Shown: one piece after another, positions 46,857 to 53,577 of the stretch
Layout: the number at the start of each line of letters is the position of its first letter
Position numbering within the stretch: the stretch's first letter is position 1
Source of the DNA: Roseivirga sp. E12
Lineage (GTDB): Bacteria; Bacteroidota; Bacteroidia; Cytophagales; Cyclobacteriaceae
DNA: 64,000 nt
NCBI RefSeq assembly: GCF_017592825.1
Contig: NZ_JAGFMD010000001.1
Coordinates: 744,001-808,000 of the forward strand
Direction of reading: 5' to 3'
The notes under the pieces: generated by a model
Databases searched by the model: none
Seen by the model: the letters and a program-made list of their open reading frames with translations, nothing else
Told to the model about the DNA's origin: nothing
Program-made: the position numbers and the translations under genes

Positions 46857-47318
46857 ATGCCCAATACATATACACAACTTTACGTTCAGCTCGTATTCGC
46901 AGTTAAACATCGGGAAAGCCTGATTGGTGAAAACATACGTGTTGATATTCAAAAATATATCACTGGTATTGTCTCAAATCGTAAACATAAGATGATGGCA
47001 ATCTACATTATGCCAGACCATTGTCACATCCTTGTTGGGTTGAACCCTATGCAGTCGGTATCGGACTTGGTAAGAACTATTAAATCGAATTCCTCTAAGT
47101 GGATCAATGAGACCAAACTCCTCAAAAAAAGATTCCAATGGCAAGAAGGGTATGGTGCTTTCACCTACAGTGAAGGCCAAACCCCTTCTGTTATTAAGTA
47201 TGTATTGAACCAAAAAGAGCATCACAGAAAAGTGAGGTTCAAGGAAGAATACTTAGACTTTCTAGAAAAATTCAACATTGATCACGATGAGAAATACCTG
47301 TTTGACTGGATAAGTTGA
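46857..47318 (+). CDS. REP-associated tyrosine transposase (RAYT, IS200-like Y1 family)
   Basis: 153 residues, the usual size. Y1/HUH nuclease features: N-terminal TYTQLYVQLVFAVKHR, the HUH-type motif MPDHCHILVG (His55, His57) and the catalytic Tyr in SVIKYVLNQKEHH (Y115), followed by the family ending FLEKFNIDHDEKYLFDW. Such enzymes nick single-stranded REP hairpins and are thought to spread them; they normally stay as single chromosomal copies. It sits inside the molybdate transport locus, between modA and the Mop/modB/modC genes, and is preceded by its hairpins. Confidence 0.9.
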   Translation: MPNTYTQLYVQLVFAVKHRESLIGENIRVDIQKYITGIVSNRKHKMMAIYIMPDHCHILVGLNPMQSVSDLVRTIKSNSSKWINETKLLKKRFQWQEGYGAFTYSEGQTPSVIKYVLNQKEHHRKVRFKEEYLDFLEKFNIDHDEKYLFDWIS

Positions 47319-47375
47319 ATAGAGTCATTCAGATAATTCCCTAAAGACCATTAGATTTAGCTCAATTTCGATCTA

Positions 47376-47774
47376 TTGAATTCCATCCAAGGTAAAATAT
47401 CAGCAATTCAAACTTCTGGCAGCTTGTCGTTGGTCAGTATAGAAGCGGGACCCAATAAGCTTACCACAATTGTTATTGACACCCCAGAAACGCTCCCTCT
47501 TTTAAAGGTTGGAAATACAGTCAAAGCCATATTCAAAGAAACTGAAGTAGCAATCGGTACCGAGGAAAAGCACAACATCAGTATGCAAAATCAGCTTTTA
47601 GGACTCATTAAAGGTATTGAAGTGTCCGAATTGCTGACCAAGGTGGTGATTCAAATTGGAACAACTGAGGTCTCTTCGATTATTACTACAAAGGCCGCCA
47701 ACGCTATGAACCTAATTCAGGGAATGCCAGTTACAGCCTTGATAAAGACCAATGAAATAATGCTTTCTGAGTGA
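47376..47774 (+). CDS. Tandem Mop (TOBE) molybdate-binding protein
   Basis: 132 residues from TTG 47376; an in-frame stop lies just upstream and no ATG is available. It is made of two Mop repeats: NSIQGKISAIQTSGSLSLVSIEAG...LKVGNTVKAIFKETEVAI and NQLLGLIKGIEVSELLTKVVIQIG...IQGMPVTALIKTNEIML. Di-Mop proteins bind molybdate oligomerically as stores or sensors, like the C-terminal half of ModE but without a DNA-binding domain. Its stop overlaps the modB ATG (TGATG), so translation is coupled. Confidence 0.88.
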   Translation: MNSIQGKISAIQTSGSLSLVSIEAGPNKLTTIVIDTPETLPLLKVGNTVKAIFKETEVAIGTEEKHNISMQNQLLGLIKGIEVSELLTKVVIQIGTTEVSSIITTKAANAMNLIQGMPVTALIKTNEIMLSE

Positions 47775-48445
47775 TGGATTGGGCACCGATCATATTGACC
47801 CTCAAGTTGGCTACTGTTACTACCATTTTGTTGGTTCTGATTGCTGTTCCTTTGGCCAATTGGCTTGCAAACACTAAGGTTAAGTTTAAACCTGCCTTAG
47901 AGGCGCTGATCAGTATGCCATTAGTCTTACCTCCTACTGTTTTGGGCTTCTACCTATTGGTTGCGTTCAGCCCGAACAATGCATTTGGAGAATGGCTAGA
48001 CCAATGGCTTGGATTACGACTGATATTCTCCTTTGAGGGATTAGTCTTTGCCTCTATCATCTATAGCCTCCCGTTTATGGTTCACCCTATTCAGTCTGGT
48101 TTGACTAACCTTCCTCATTCTCTTACTGAAGCCTCATATGTGTTGGGTAAATCGAAATTTCAAACCCTGATAAGGGTATTATTGCCCAATATCAAACCTG
48201 CGCTACTAACAGGTATTGTTTTATCTTTTGCACATACTATGGGCGAGTTTGGGGTAGTATTGATGATTGGAGGTAATATACCTGGGCAAACCAAGGTGGC
48301 TTCCATTGCCATTTATGATGAAGTAGAGTCTCTTAATTATGGGCTTGCCAATAACTATTCACTCCTTTTGCTTGGCATAACATTTTTTATCCTGCTCACC
48401 GTCTATTCGTTCAACCGCACTGGAATTAAAAGTTTCTGGAAATGA
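47774..48445 (+). CDS. modB: Molybdate ABC transporter permease ModB
   Basis: 223 residues from ATG 47774, sharing a base with the stop of the Mop gene; a GTG 3 bases earlier is possible. Five to six membrane helices. The ModB family is indicated by PLANWLANTKVKFKPALEALISMPLVLPPTVLGFYLL, and the EAA-type ATPase-contact loop is EASYVLGKSKFQTLIRVLLPNIKPAL. The GEFGVVLMIGGNIPGQTKVASIAIYDEVE block is a ModB hallmark. It forms the inner-membrane channel for molybdate with ModC. It overlaps modC by 4 bases (ATGA). Confidence 0.95.
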   Translation: MDWAPIILTLKLATVTTILLVLIAVPLANWLANTKVKFKPALEALISMPLVLPPTVLGFYLLVAFSPNNAFGEWLDQWLGLRLIFSFEGLVFASIIYSLPFMVHPIQSGLTNLPHSLTEASYVLGKSKFQTLIRVLLPNIKPALLTGIVLSFAHTMGEFGVVLMIGGNIPGQTKVASIAIYDEVESLNYGLANNYSLLLLGITFFILLTVYSFNRTGIKSFWK

Positions 48446-49317
48446 TAAGGCTGAAACTACATAAGAAACTTCATGCCAATCAAGGTCTTATGCACCTCGA
48501 TGTTGATCTGAACATCCCAGATGGAAATTTTACAGCCATCCAAGGTAAATCGGGTGCTGGTAAAACATCTCTTTTAAGAATGATTGCGGGCTTAATGAAG
48601 CCAGAAAAAGGCCATATTGAGGTGAATGAAAACACATGGTTTTCGAGCGACACAAAGGTTGATCTACCTATTCAAAAGCGTGGTATTGGTTACGTCTTTC
48701 AAGACTATGCGCTTTTTCCCAATATGACCGTATATGAAAACCTTGCATTTGCCTTGCTTAAAGGTGATAACCCAAAGGTCATTGATGACTTGGTTGACAT
48801 CATGGAACTAGGCGATTTAAAAGCCTTGAAGCCTAATATCCTTTCTGGCGGACAGCAACAAAGAGTGGCACTAGCAAGAGCATTAGTGCAGAAGCCCAAG
48901 CTCCTATTGCTGGACGAGCCACTTTCCGCACTGGACAATGAGATAAGAGCTAAGCTTCAGTCCCATATCCTAGAGCTTCACAAGGCATTTAATCTTACAA
49001 CCATCATGGTCAGTCATGATAATGCAGAAGTTTTGAGGCTAGCAGATGACTTATTGATCATGGAAAATGGTTGTATTATAAATCAAGGGAAGCCCACAGA
49101 ACTACTAAGTGGTCGTTCGCTCAGTGGGAAATTTCAATTTACCGGCCAAGTAGTAGACCTCAAAGTCGAAGGTGTAGTCACAATAATCTCGGTAATGGTT
49201 GGTAAAGAGCTTGTGAAGGTAGCCTCAGAAAAACAAGAGGTATCATCACTCAAAGTTGGCGATACAGTGCTTGTAGCCTCCAAGGCTTTTAATCCTGTAA
49301 TACAAAGACTCTCCTAG
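48442..49317 (+). CDS. modC: Molybdate ABC transporter ATP-binding protein ModC
   Basis: 291 residues, somewhat shorter than the classical 350 because only one TOBE/Mop-like repeat is present at the C-terminus (FTGQVVDLKVEGVVTIISVMVG). Walker A GKSGAGKTS, Q-loop GYVFQDYALFPNM, signature LSGGQQQRVALARAL, Walker B LLLLDEPLSALD and H-loop TIMVSHD are all intact. It powers molybdate uptake through ModB. It is the only ABC ATPase in this window; sequence and operon tie it to molybdate and not to the FtsX-type permeases. Its stop overlaps the convergent lipoprotein gene by 3 bases. Confidence 0.95.
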   Translation: MIRLKLHKKLHANQGLMHLDVDLNIPDGNFTAIQGKSGAGKTSLLRMIAGLMKPEKGHIEVNENTWFSSDTKVDLPIQKRGIGYVFQDYALFPNMTVYENLAFALLKGDNPKVIDDLVDIMELGDLKALKPNILSGGQQQRVALARALVQKPKLLLLDEPLSALDNEIRAKLQSHILELHKAFNLTTIMVSHDNAEVLRLADDLLIMENGCIINQGKPTELLSGRSLSGKFQFTGQVVDLKVEGVVTIISVMVGKELVKVASEKQEVSSLKVGDTVLVASKAFNPVIQRLS

Positions 49318-49703
49318 TCTATTTGACTAGTACGGCAACCCACAACAACTTTCACGTTATAATTCTGATCCGGCATGTTAGCCAAGAGTGCCAAGCAAAC
49401 AATACAGTTAGTATTCTCTCTGGAATCAGCAATAGTTACAAAAAATGGCTGACTAGTGTCTTCTGGGTAGTTTTGTTGACATGGGTCGAGAAATGTACCG
49501 AAGGTATTTTCGTAAACAACTCCATCATGGTCGGTCCATGTTTCCAATGAAAGACCAGTATCATTACCAACGACTTGAAGCACAGCATTGCCACAAACTT
49601 CAGCAACTACCCTCACTTCAATACAATTTGGAACTACGTCTTTTTCACATGAGGAAATGGAAATTGCAAGTATGGTTAGGAATGCCAAAGAGAGTCGTTT
49701 CAT
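49314..49703 (-). CDS. Small lipoprotein of unknown function
   Basis: 129 residues from ATG 49703 (MKRLSLAFLTILAISISSC, a clear lipobox); the longer frame to 49802 runs through a transcription terminator. The mature part has several Cys residues (VPNCIEV, AEVCGNAV, DPCQQN, NCIVCL, VGCRTS), suggesting disulphides in the periplasm, and reads mostly as beta strands. No known family recognised. It lies downstream of the membrane protein gene but separated by a strong terminator. Confidence 0.75.
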   Translation of the reverse strand: MKRLSLAFLTILAISISSCEKDVVPNCIEVRVVAEVCGNAVLQVVGNDTGLSLETWTDHDGVVYENTFGTFLDPCQQNYPEDTSQPFFVTIADSRENTNCIVCLALLANMPDQNYNVKVVVGCRTSQID

Positions 49704-49757
49704 GGTTCTTCTTGTTAATTTATATCTCTTTGACAGTACACATTCAAAAATGGTTGT

Positions 49758-49790
49758 AAAAGAAAAGGCCGAAGAAATCAATCTTCGGCC
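49758..49790 (-). terminator. Rho-independent terminator of the 49812-50168 gene
   Basis: A perfect 9-bp stem GGCCGAAGA (49767-49775) / TCTTCGGCC (49782-49790) with a 6-base loop; on the minus strand it is followed by TTTTCTTT. It ends transcription of the membrane protein gene, 21 bases after its stop. Confidence 0.88.
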
Positions 49791-49811
49791 TCTTATCTTC
49801 AATTCGAGATT

Positions 49812-50168
49812 TTATGCATCCTTGCCTATTTCCTTTTTCATAAACATGAAGTAAATCAAAAAGCCTAACGAAGCGGCCGTAATCACAATGCCATAAGCAG
49901 CCGTAGAGTCATAATAGAGATCCATCGTGTTTATGATGACCAGACCTATTCCACTGAAGAACAGGATGAGTCCCCATTTCAAAGAACTATAATAATTGTC
50001 TTTAGCCCCATCCTTTAACAGTTCCATTGCCTCTTCATTGATCAAACCGGCCTCAATCATCTTTCTTCTTAATCTATAACTAGTAATACCTTTGATCACA
50101 CCTATTGTGGTAAATCCAGTAAAGGCAAATGTGATGAAGACGGTGAGTACTATATCAAATCCTTCCAT
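49812..50168 (-). CDS. Small membrane protein (DUF6249-like)
   Basis: 118 residues with three predicted helices: VLTVFITFAFTGFTTIGVI near the N-terminus, then after a cytosolic helix-rich stretch (RLRRKMIEAGLINEEAMELL) a second hydrophobic segment LKWGLILFFSGIGLVIINTM and a third AAYGIVITAASLGFLIYFMF. The layout and the IxAGLINEE segment recall DUF6249 proteins, often found next to ECF sigma factors in Bacteroidota (from memory). It is divergent from the sigma/partner pair at 50319-51274, with an 18-bp palindrome between. Confidence 0.75.
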   Translation of the reverse strand: MEGFDIVLTVFITFAFTGFTTIGVIKGITSYRLRRKMIEAGLINEEAMELLKDGAKDNYYSSLKWGLILFFSGIGLVIINTMDLYYDSTAAYGIVITAASLGFLIYFMFMKKEIGKDA

Positions 50169-50261
50169 TGTTTCGAGTTTTTAAATTCCATTTGCCCAAT
50201 CAGACAGCGATGTGCTTTTCAATGTTGCAGTTTAAGAAAAAAAATATCGAACTTATTCTTT

Positions 50262-50279
50262 TACAGTCTTAAGACTGTA
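50262..50279. promoter_or_regulatory. 18-bp perfect palindrome in the divergent sigma-factor promoter region
   Basis: TACAGTCTTAAGACTGTA is fully self-complementary with no loop. It lies 39 bases before the ATG of the ECF sigma factor and 93 bases before the divergent membrane protein ATG. This is the form of a dimeric repressor operator; the cognate protein is unknown. Confidence 0.5.
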
Positions 50280-50318
50280 GTGCAACATCTCGACAATCAA
50301 AATTGTCTAACGTTTCAT

Positions 50319-50879
50319 ATGGATGATCAGTCGCTTGTAAAAAGCGTATTAGGCGGAAACCAACAGGCCTTCGAATTTCTAATTCGCAAGTATGAAAAGC
50401 TGGTTTTCCACATGATCCACAAGTTGACCAGGGAGGAAGTAATGGTCGAAGAGTTGGCGCAGGATGTTTTCATGAAGGTATATGAAAAGTTACCTGGCTT
50501 TCGGTTCGACAGTAAACTATCCACATGGATAGGCACGATTGCTTATAGGCATACGATCAATGTGCTCAAAAAAACCAGTAAAATGACTTATAAATCATTA
50601 GAGGAAGCCAATGAAGAACAGTTCTTCAAGGAAAAGACTACTCCCGCGGACATACTGGAGGCAAGTAGCGTATCCCAATTTGTTCAGAAGAACATTGATA
50701 AACTACCTGCCCACTATCGAAATGTGTTGTACTTATATCACATTGAAGAGATGAGCTATCCTGAGATTGTTGAAATAACTGGAATGCCAGAGGGCACGGT
50801 AAAAAACTACTTATTCAGAGCCAGAAAGCTGCTTAAGGAAGAGCTATCTAAATACATGCAAAAGGAGGAATTGTTATGA
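50319..50879 (+). CDS. ECF-type RNA polymerase sigma factor
   Basis: 186 residues from ATG 50319 (MDDQSLVKSVLGGNQQAFEFL, the standard ECF start); a GTG at 50280 would begin inside the spacer next to the palindrome. Region 2 is FLIRKYEKLVFHMIHKLTREEVMVEELAQDVFMKVYEKL with FDSKLSTWIGTIAYRHTINVLK; region 4 is LPAHYRNVLYLYHIEEMSYPEIVEITGMPEGTVKNYLFRARKLLKEEL. Its stop overlaps the next gene by 4 bases. The next gene probably encodes its membrane regulator. Confidence 0.95.
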   Translation: MDDQSLVKSVLGGNQQAFEFLIRKYEKLVFHMIHKLTREEVMVEELAQDVFMKVYEKLPGFRFDSKLSTWIGTIAYRHTINVLKKTSKMTYKSLEEANEEQFFKEKTTPADILEASSVSQFVQKNIDKLPAHYRNVLYLYHIEEMSYPEIVEITGMPEGTVKNYLFRARKLLKEELSKYMQKEELL

Positions 50880-51274
50880 AACAACATAAAGGAATTCGAG
50901 AGCAAATAGATTTTGATGCTTCACGAGACAAGCAGGATGAAGAACTATACGAGCTGTTATTTGAGCAATTAGAGAAAGAAAAAGAGATCACAATTCATCC
51001 AAGTTTCTCTAGTACAGTAATGGACAAGTTAAAGGCCAAGCATAAGAAAGAGGCGCGAAAAGATACTATAATGTTCGCGCTAGCAATTACTGGAGTTTTA
51101 TTCTTCAGTTTTATGACTTTGCAGGTGATTTCATCATTCGGAAAATCGGAGTCTTTTGTCTCTATTGGCATGTTTATGCCTGTATTTGCACTGGCAGCAT
51201 TGCTTGTAACATTTCAATTGCTAGACCATAACCTGATAAGAAAAAAACGAATCAAACAGCATTTAGGCATTTAA
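50876..51274 (+). CDS. Putative membrane regulator (anti-sigma candidate) of the ECF factor
   Basis: 132 residues. An N-terminal cytosolic part is charged and helical (QDEELYELLFEQLEKEKEI), followed by two hydrophobic segments (IMFALAITGVLFFSFMTLQV about 65-84; FMPVFALAALLVTFQLL about 99-116). There is no Cys, so it is not a zinc-type anti-sigma. The 4-base overlap with the sigma gene and the membrane topology make anti-sigma function plausible, but there is no recognised domain to prove it. Confidence 0.75.
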   Translation: MKQHKGIREQIDFDASRDKQDEELYELLFEQLEKEKEITIHPSFSSTVMDKLKAKHKKEARKDTIMFALAITGVLFFSFMTLQVISSFGKSESFVSIGMFMPVFALAALLVTFQLLDHNLIRKKRIKQHLGI

Positions 51275-51277
51275 AGG

Positions 51278-52318
51278 TTATGTCTCGTCTAAACTGTTTT
51301 CTTTAAAGCGTGCATATGCCTTCGCATAAGAATCTTGCGTGTCAAAAAAGTAATTCCTGAAATTCAGAAACAATTGATAAGGCTTAAAAACAAGCCTATC
51401 ATAGTTGCTCACCTCCAAACCAAGTTGCCTCGCCACCTTGTCTCCTAACAAGTGAATCATAAATGGTTTTGTTAAACCCTCCAATGGAGAGTCAATCACA
51501 GCTTTTTCGTAATACCTATACAAAGAGTCTGTAAGCAATACTCCTGCCTCAGAGGTCCTGAAATGTCTAGTTCGAATGTCCTTTTCCAGCTGGAATGCGT
51601 CTTTATTGGAATCTGGAAGCAGTCTTGGGTCTAAACCCAATAGTAATCCAATTTTATTCCAATAGTTGATATAGTCATAGGCCAAACGAGGTTCTATAAA
51701 CCTGCCTAATTTGCGTAAGCCTCTAATGGCAATCAGCGAAAAAGACAGGTTAGTGCCTGCCATATCCTCTTGATTGATTGGCTTACCTTTCTCCGAATCA
51801 TTCCAGTCACCGGATTGACTAATGTACCATCGTGTAACTGAATGTAACAGTCTTACGTTTAGAATGCTGATTAAGGCGTTCCCTTCTGGTTTAAAGGCTT
51901 TCTTATTTGTCACATCGAAAACAAACCCTGCAGTATCCATCAAACGCCTAGCTGGATCATCTAGAATACGTTTTGACTTCACGAGCACCTCGGCTCCATA
52001 AGCCGCAGTATAGCAATAGGGTAAGCTAAGGAAACCCAACAGTAGCATAATATCTGAAGCATATACATTAAAAAAATCCTGCCCCTTCAACAGCTCTTCC
52101 TCATCAAACTTACTTGCTGTAGAAGTGATGTTTAAATAAAGTGCATGGAGTTCATCAAATGCTCCCTCAGGTAAGGCATCTTCATTATGACCTAGAGAAG
52201 CTAGGTGAGATTGGAGTAAGTCTTTGTGTGCTGGAAAGTACTTCGCAATCACTCGATCAGCCAAAGGATCTTGGAGTTCACGAAAAGCATCCAGCCAGGT
52301 GCCTGTGTGTAATTCCAT
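51278..52318 (-). CDS. MpaB/DUF2236-family oxygenase-like protein
   Basis: 346 residues. The DUF2236 pattern is seen in NVYASDIMLLLGFLSLPYCYTAAYGAEVL, the RLLDTAGF-like RLMDTAGFVFDV, LLHSVTRWYIS (conserved His and Arg), INQEDMAGTNLSFSLIAIRGLRKLG and YINYWNKIGLLLGLDPRLLP. Family members include the haem-containing latex-clearing protein Lcp and fungal MpaB; the His and Arg residues would contact haem (knowledge of the family). The substrate here is unknown. Monocistronic, divergent from the TolB-like gene. Confidence 0.85.
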   Translation of the reverse strand: MELHTGTWLDAFRELQDPLADRVIAKYFPAHKDLLQSHLASLGHNEDALPEGAFDELHALYLNITSTASKFDEEELLKGQDFFNVYASDIMLLLGFLSLPYCYTAAYGAEVLVKSKRILDDPARRLMDTAGFVFDVTNKKAFKPEGNALISILNVRLLHSVTRWYISQSGDWNDSEKGKPINQEDMAGTNLSFSLIAIRGLRKLGRFIEPRLAYDYINYWNKIGLLLGLDPRLLPDSNKDAFQLEKDIRTRHFRTSEAGVLLTDSLYRYYEKAVIDSPLEGLTKPFMIHLLGDKVARQLGLEVSNYDRLVFKPYQLFLNFRNYFFDTQDSYAKAYARFKENSLDET

Positions 52319-52393
52319 TTTGTATAGTGTGTGTTAACTCAATCTATATAACAAAGTTTTATCTAAAAGTGCTGTTAAGTTCTATCAAATTAC

Positions 52394-52414
52394 TGTGCTC
52401 ATAAAATGAGCACA
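52394..52414. promoter_or_regulatory. Perfect inverted repeat in the mpaB/tolB-like divergent spacer
   Basis: TGTGCTCAT (52394-52402) / ATGAGCACA (52406-52414), 9-bp arms with a 3-base centre, 76 bases before the MpaB-like ATG. It lies in a divergent promoter region of about 250 bases and could be an operator. Confidence 0.4.
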
Positions 52415-52537
52415 ACAGTCCGATTGACATATATACATTTATTAATCAGATAGATAGAGCATAAATTGTGAACTTATACTTTCATAATTTTATTGACCAC
52501 TCATACAATGGGTTGATTCCGTTTTCAGACATTTATT

Positions 52538-52545
52538 TATCTTGT
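52538..52545 (+). promoter_or_regulatory. Possible -7 box of the TolB-like gene
   Basis: TATCTTGT resembles TAnnTTTG with a TTG 22 bases upstream (52513-52515); it lies 20 bases before the ATG at 52566. Weak match. Confidence 0.3.
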
Positions 52546-52565
52546 GAAGACAACAAGACCAACTT

Positions 52566-53438
52566 ATGAAGACCATATTCTCGCTCATTGCCCTCGTACT
52601 GACCACATGTTTTGCCTTGGCTCAGGCAGCTCCACCAGATACCGACATTTTCCTTTTTGACCTTAAGGAGAAGAAAGGAAAAGTAAGCCTCTCTAAGGGT
52701 AAGAACATCACAAACCGGAAAGGTTATGACAACCAGCCTGCTTTTTTCAATAATGACTATATCGTTTACTCAGCTCATGAGAATGGACAGAACGATATTA
52801 TGATTATGGATCTATATGATAACAAAGTAACCAACCTAACAAATACTAAGACAAGCGAGTACTCCCCTTTTCCAATGGAGCGCTACAATAGCTTTGCTAC
52901 CGTCCGGGTTGAAGAAGATGGAACTCAAAGGCTCTGGATGTTTCCCATGGAAGGAAAAGAGTCACCACGGGTGATTTTCGAAAAGATTGCTCCTGTGGGG
53001 TACTTTGCATGGAACAAGGATGAAATTCTAATGTTTGTCCTAGGCCAACCGGCAAGCCTTGTTATGGCCAATCCAAATGAAGTGGATGATAAAATCATTA
53101 CAAGCAACATAGGAAGAACAATTAAGGTAGTTCCAGACAGCCCAGATTTCACTTTCGAGCGAAGAGAAGAAAACGGAGAAGTAATGATTTACCGTTTAAA
53201 TAGTGTCAACAAAGAAACGATTCCCATCATCAAAAAGCCAGAGAGCTCAAGAGATTGGGCCATTACTCAAGAAGGCACTTATATTACCAGTGTCGGTTCT
53301 AAACTATTGTCTTACAACCCTAAACGTAACCAAGAGTGGGTAGAAGTAATGGATTTAGGGGAAACTGGTGCCAAAGGGATTACTCGGATGGCAGTCAGTG
53401 CGAATAATAAACGATTGGCTTTGGTGATCAATCAATAA
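52566..53438 (+). CDS. Exported TolB/WD40-like beta-propeller protein
   Basis: 290 residues with a signal peptide (MKTIFSLIALVLTTCFALAQ). Repeats of the type DIMIMDLYDNKVTNLTNT, RLWMFPMEG and IYRLNSVN have the TolB-like propeller rhythm (strand-turn, DG/DN then hydrophobic strand, about 45-residue period). The chain is shorter than full TolB proteins, probably five to six blades. Presumably a periplasmic or secreted binding protein; function unknown. The next gene begins 139 bases downstream. Confidence 0.78.
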   Translation: MKTIFSLIALVLTTCFALAQAAPPDTDIFLFDLKEKKGKVSLSKGKNITNRKGYDNQPAFFNNDYIVYSAHENGQNDIMIMDLYDNKVTNLTNTKTSEYSPFPMERYNSFATVRVEEDGTQRLWMFPMEGKESPRVIFEKIAPVGYFAWNKDEILMFVLGQPASLVMANPNEVDDKIITSNIGRTIKVVPDSPDFTFERREENGEVMIYRLNSVNKETIPIIKKPESSRDWAITQEGTYITSVGSKLLSYNPKRNQEWVEVMDLGETGAKGITRMAVSANNKRLALVINQ

Positions 53439-53577
53439 GCCATTTACAATTTTATATATCGAAAGTATTTCGGAACTTCAACCGGATTTTTTTAATGGAA
53501 ATGATCCGTCAATATTCTTTTAATCGTAATATTGCCGATCATTTAGTTGGCTATTTCACTAGAACAAAACTCAAAAC

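Noticed and set aside
46857-47318. Considered a full IS200/IS605 insertion sequence
   Set aside because: No TnpB or IS ends are visible, and the gene is flanked by short REP-type hairpins, which fits a domesticated RAYT better.
48442-49317. ModC as the ATPase of the permease array
   Set aside because: It carries a TOBE domain, overlaps modB by 4 bases and belongs to the molybdate operon; nothing links it to FtsX-type permeases.
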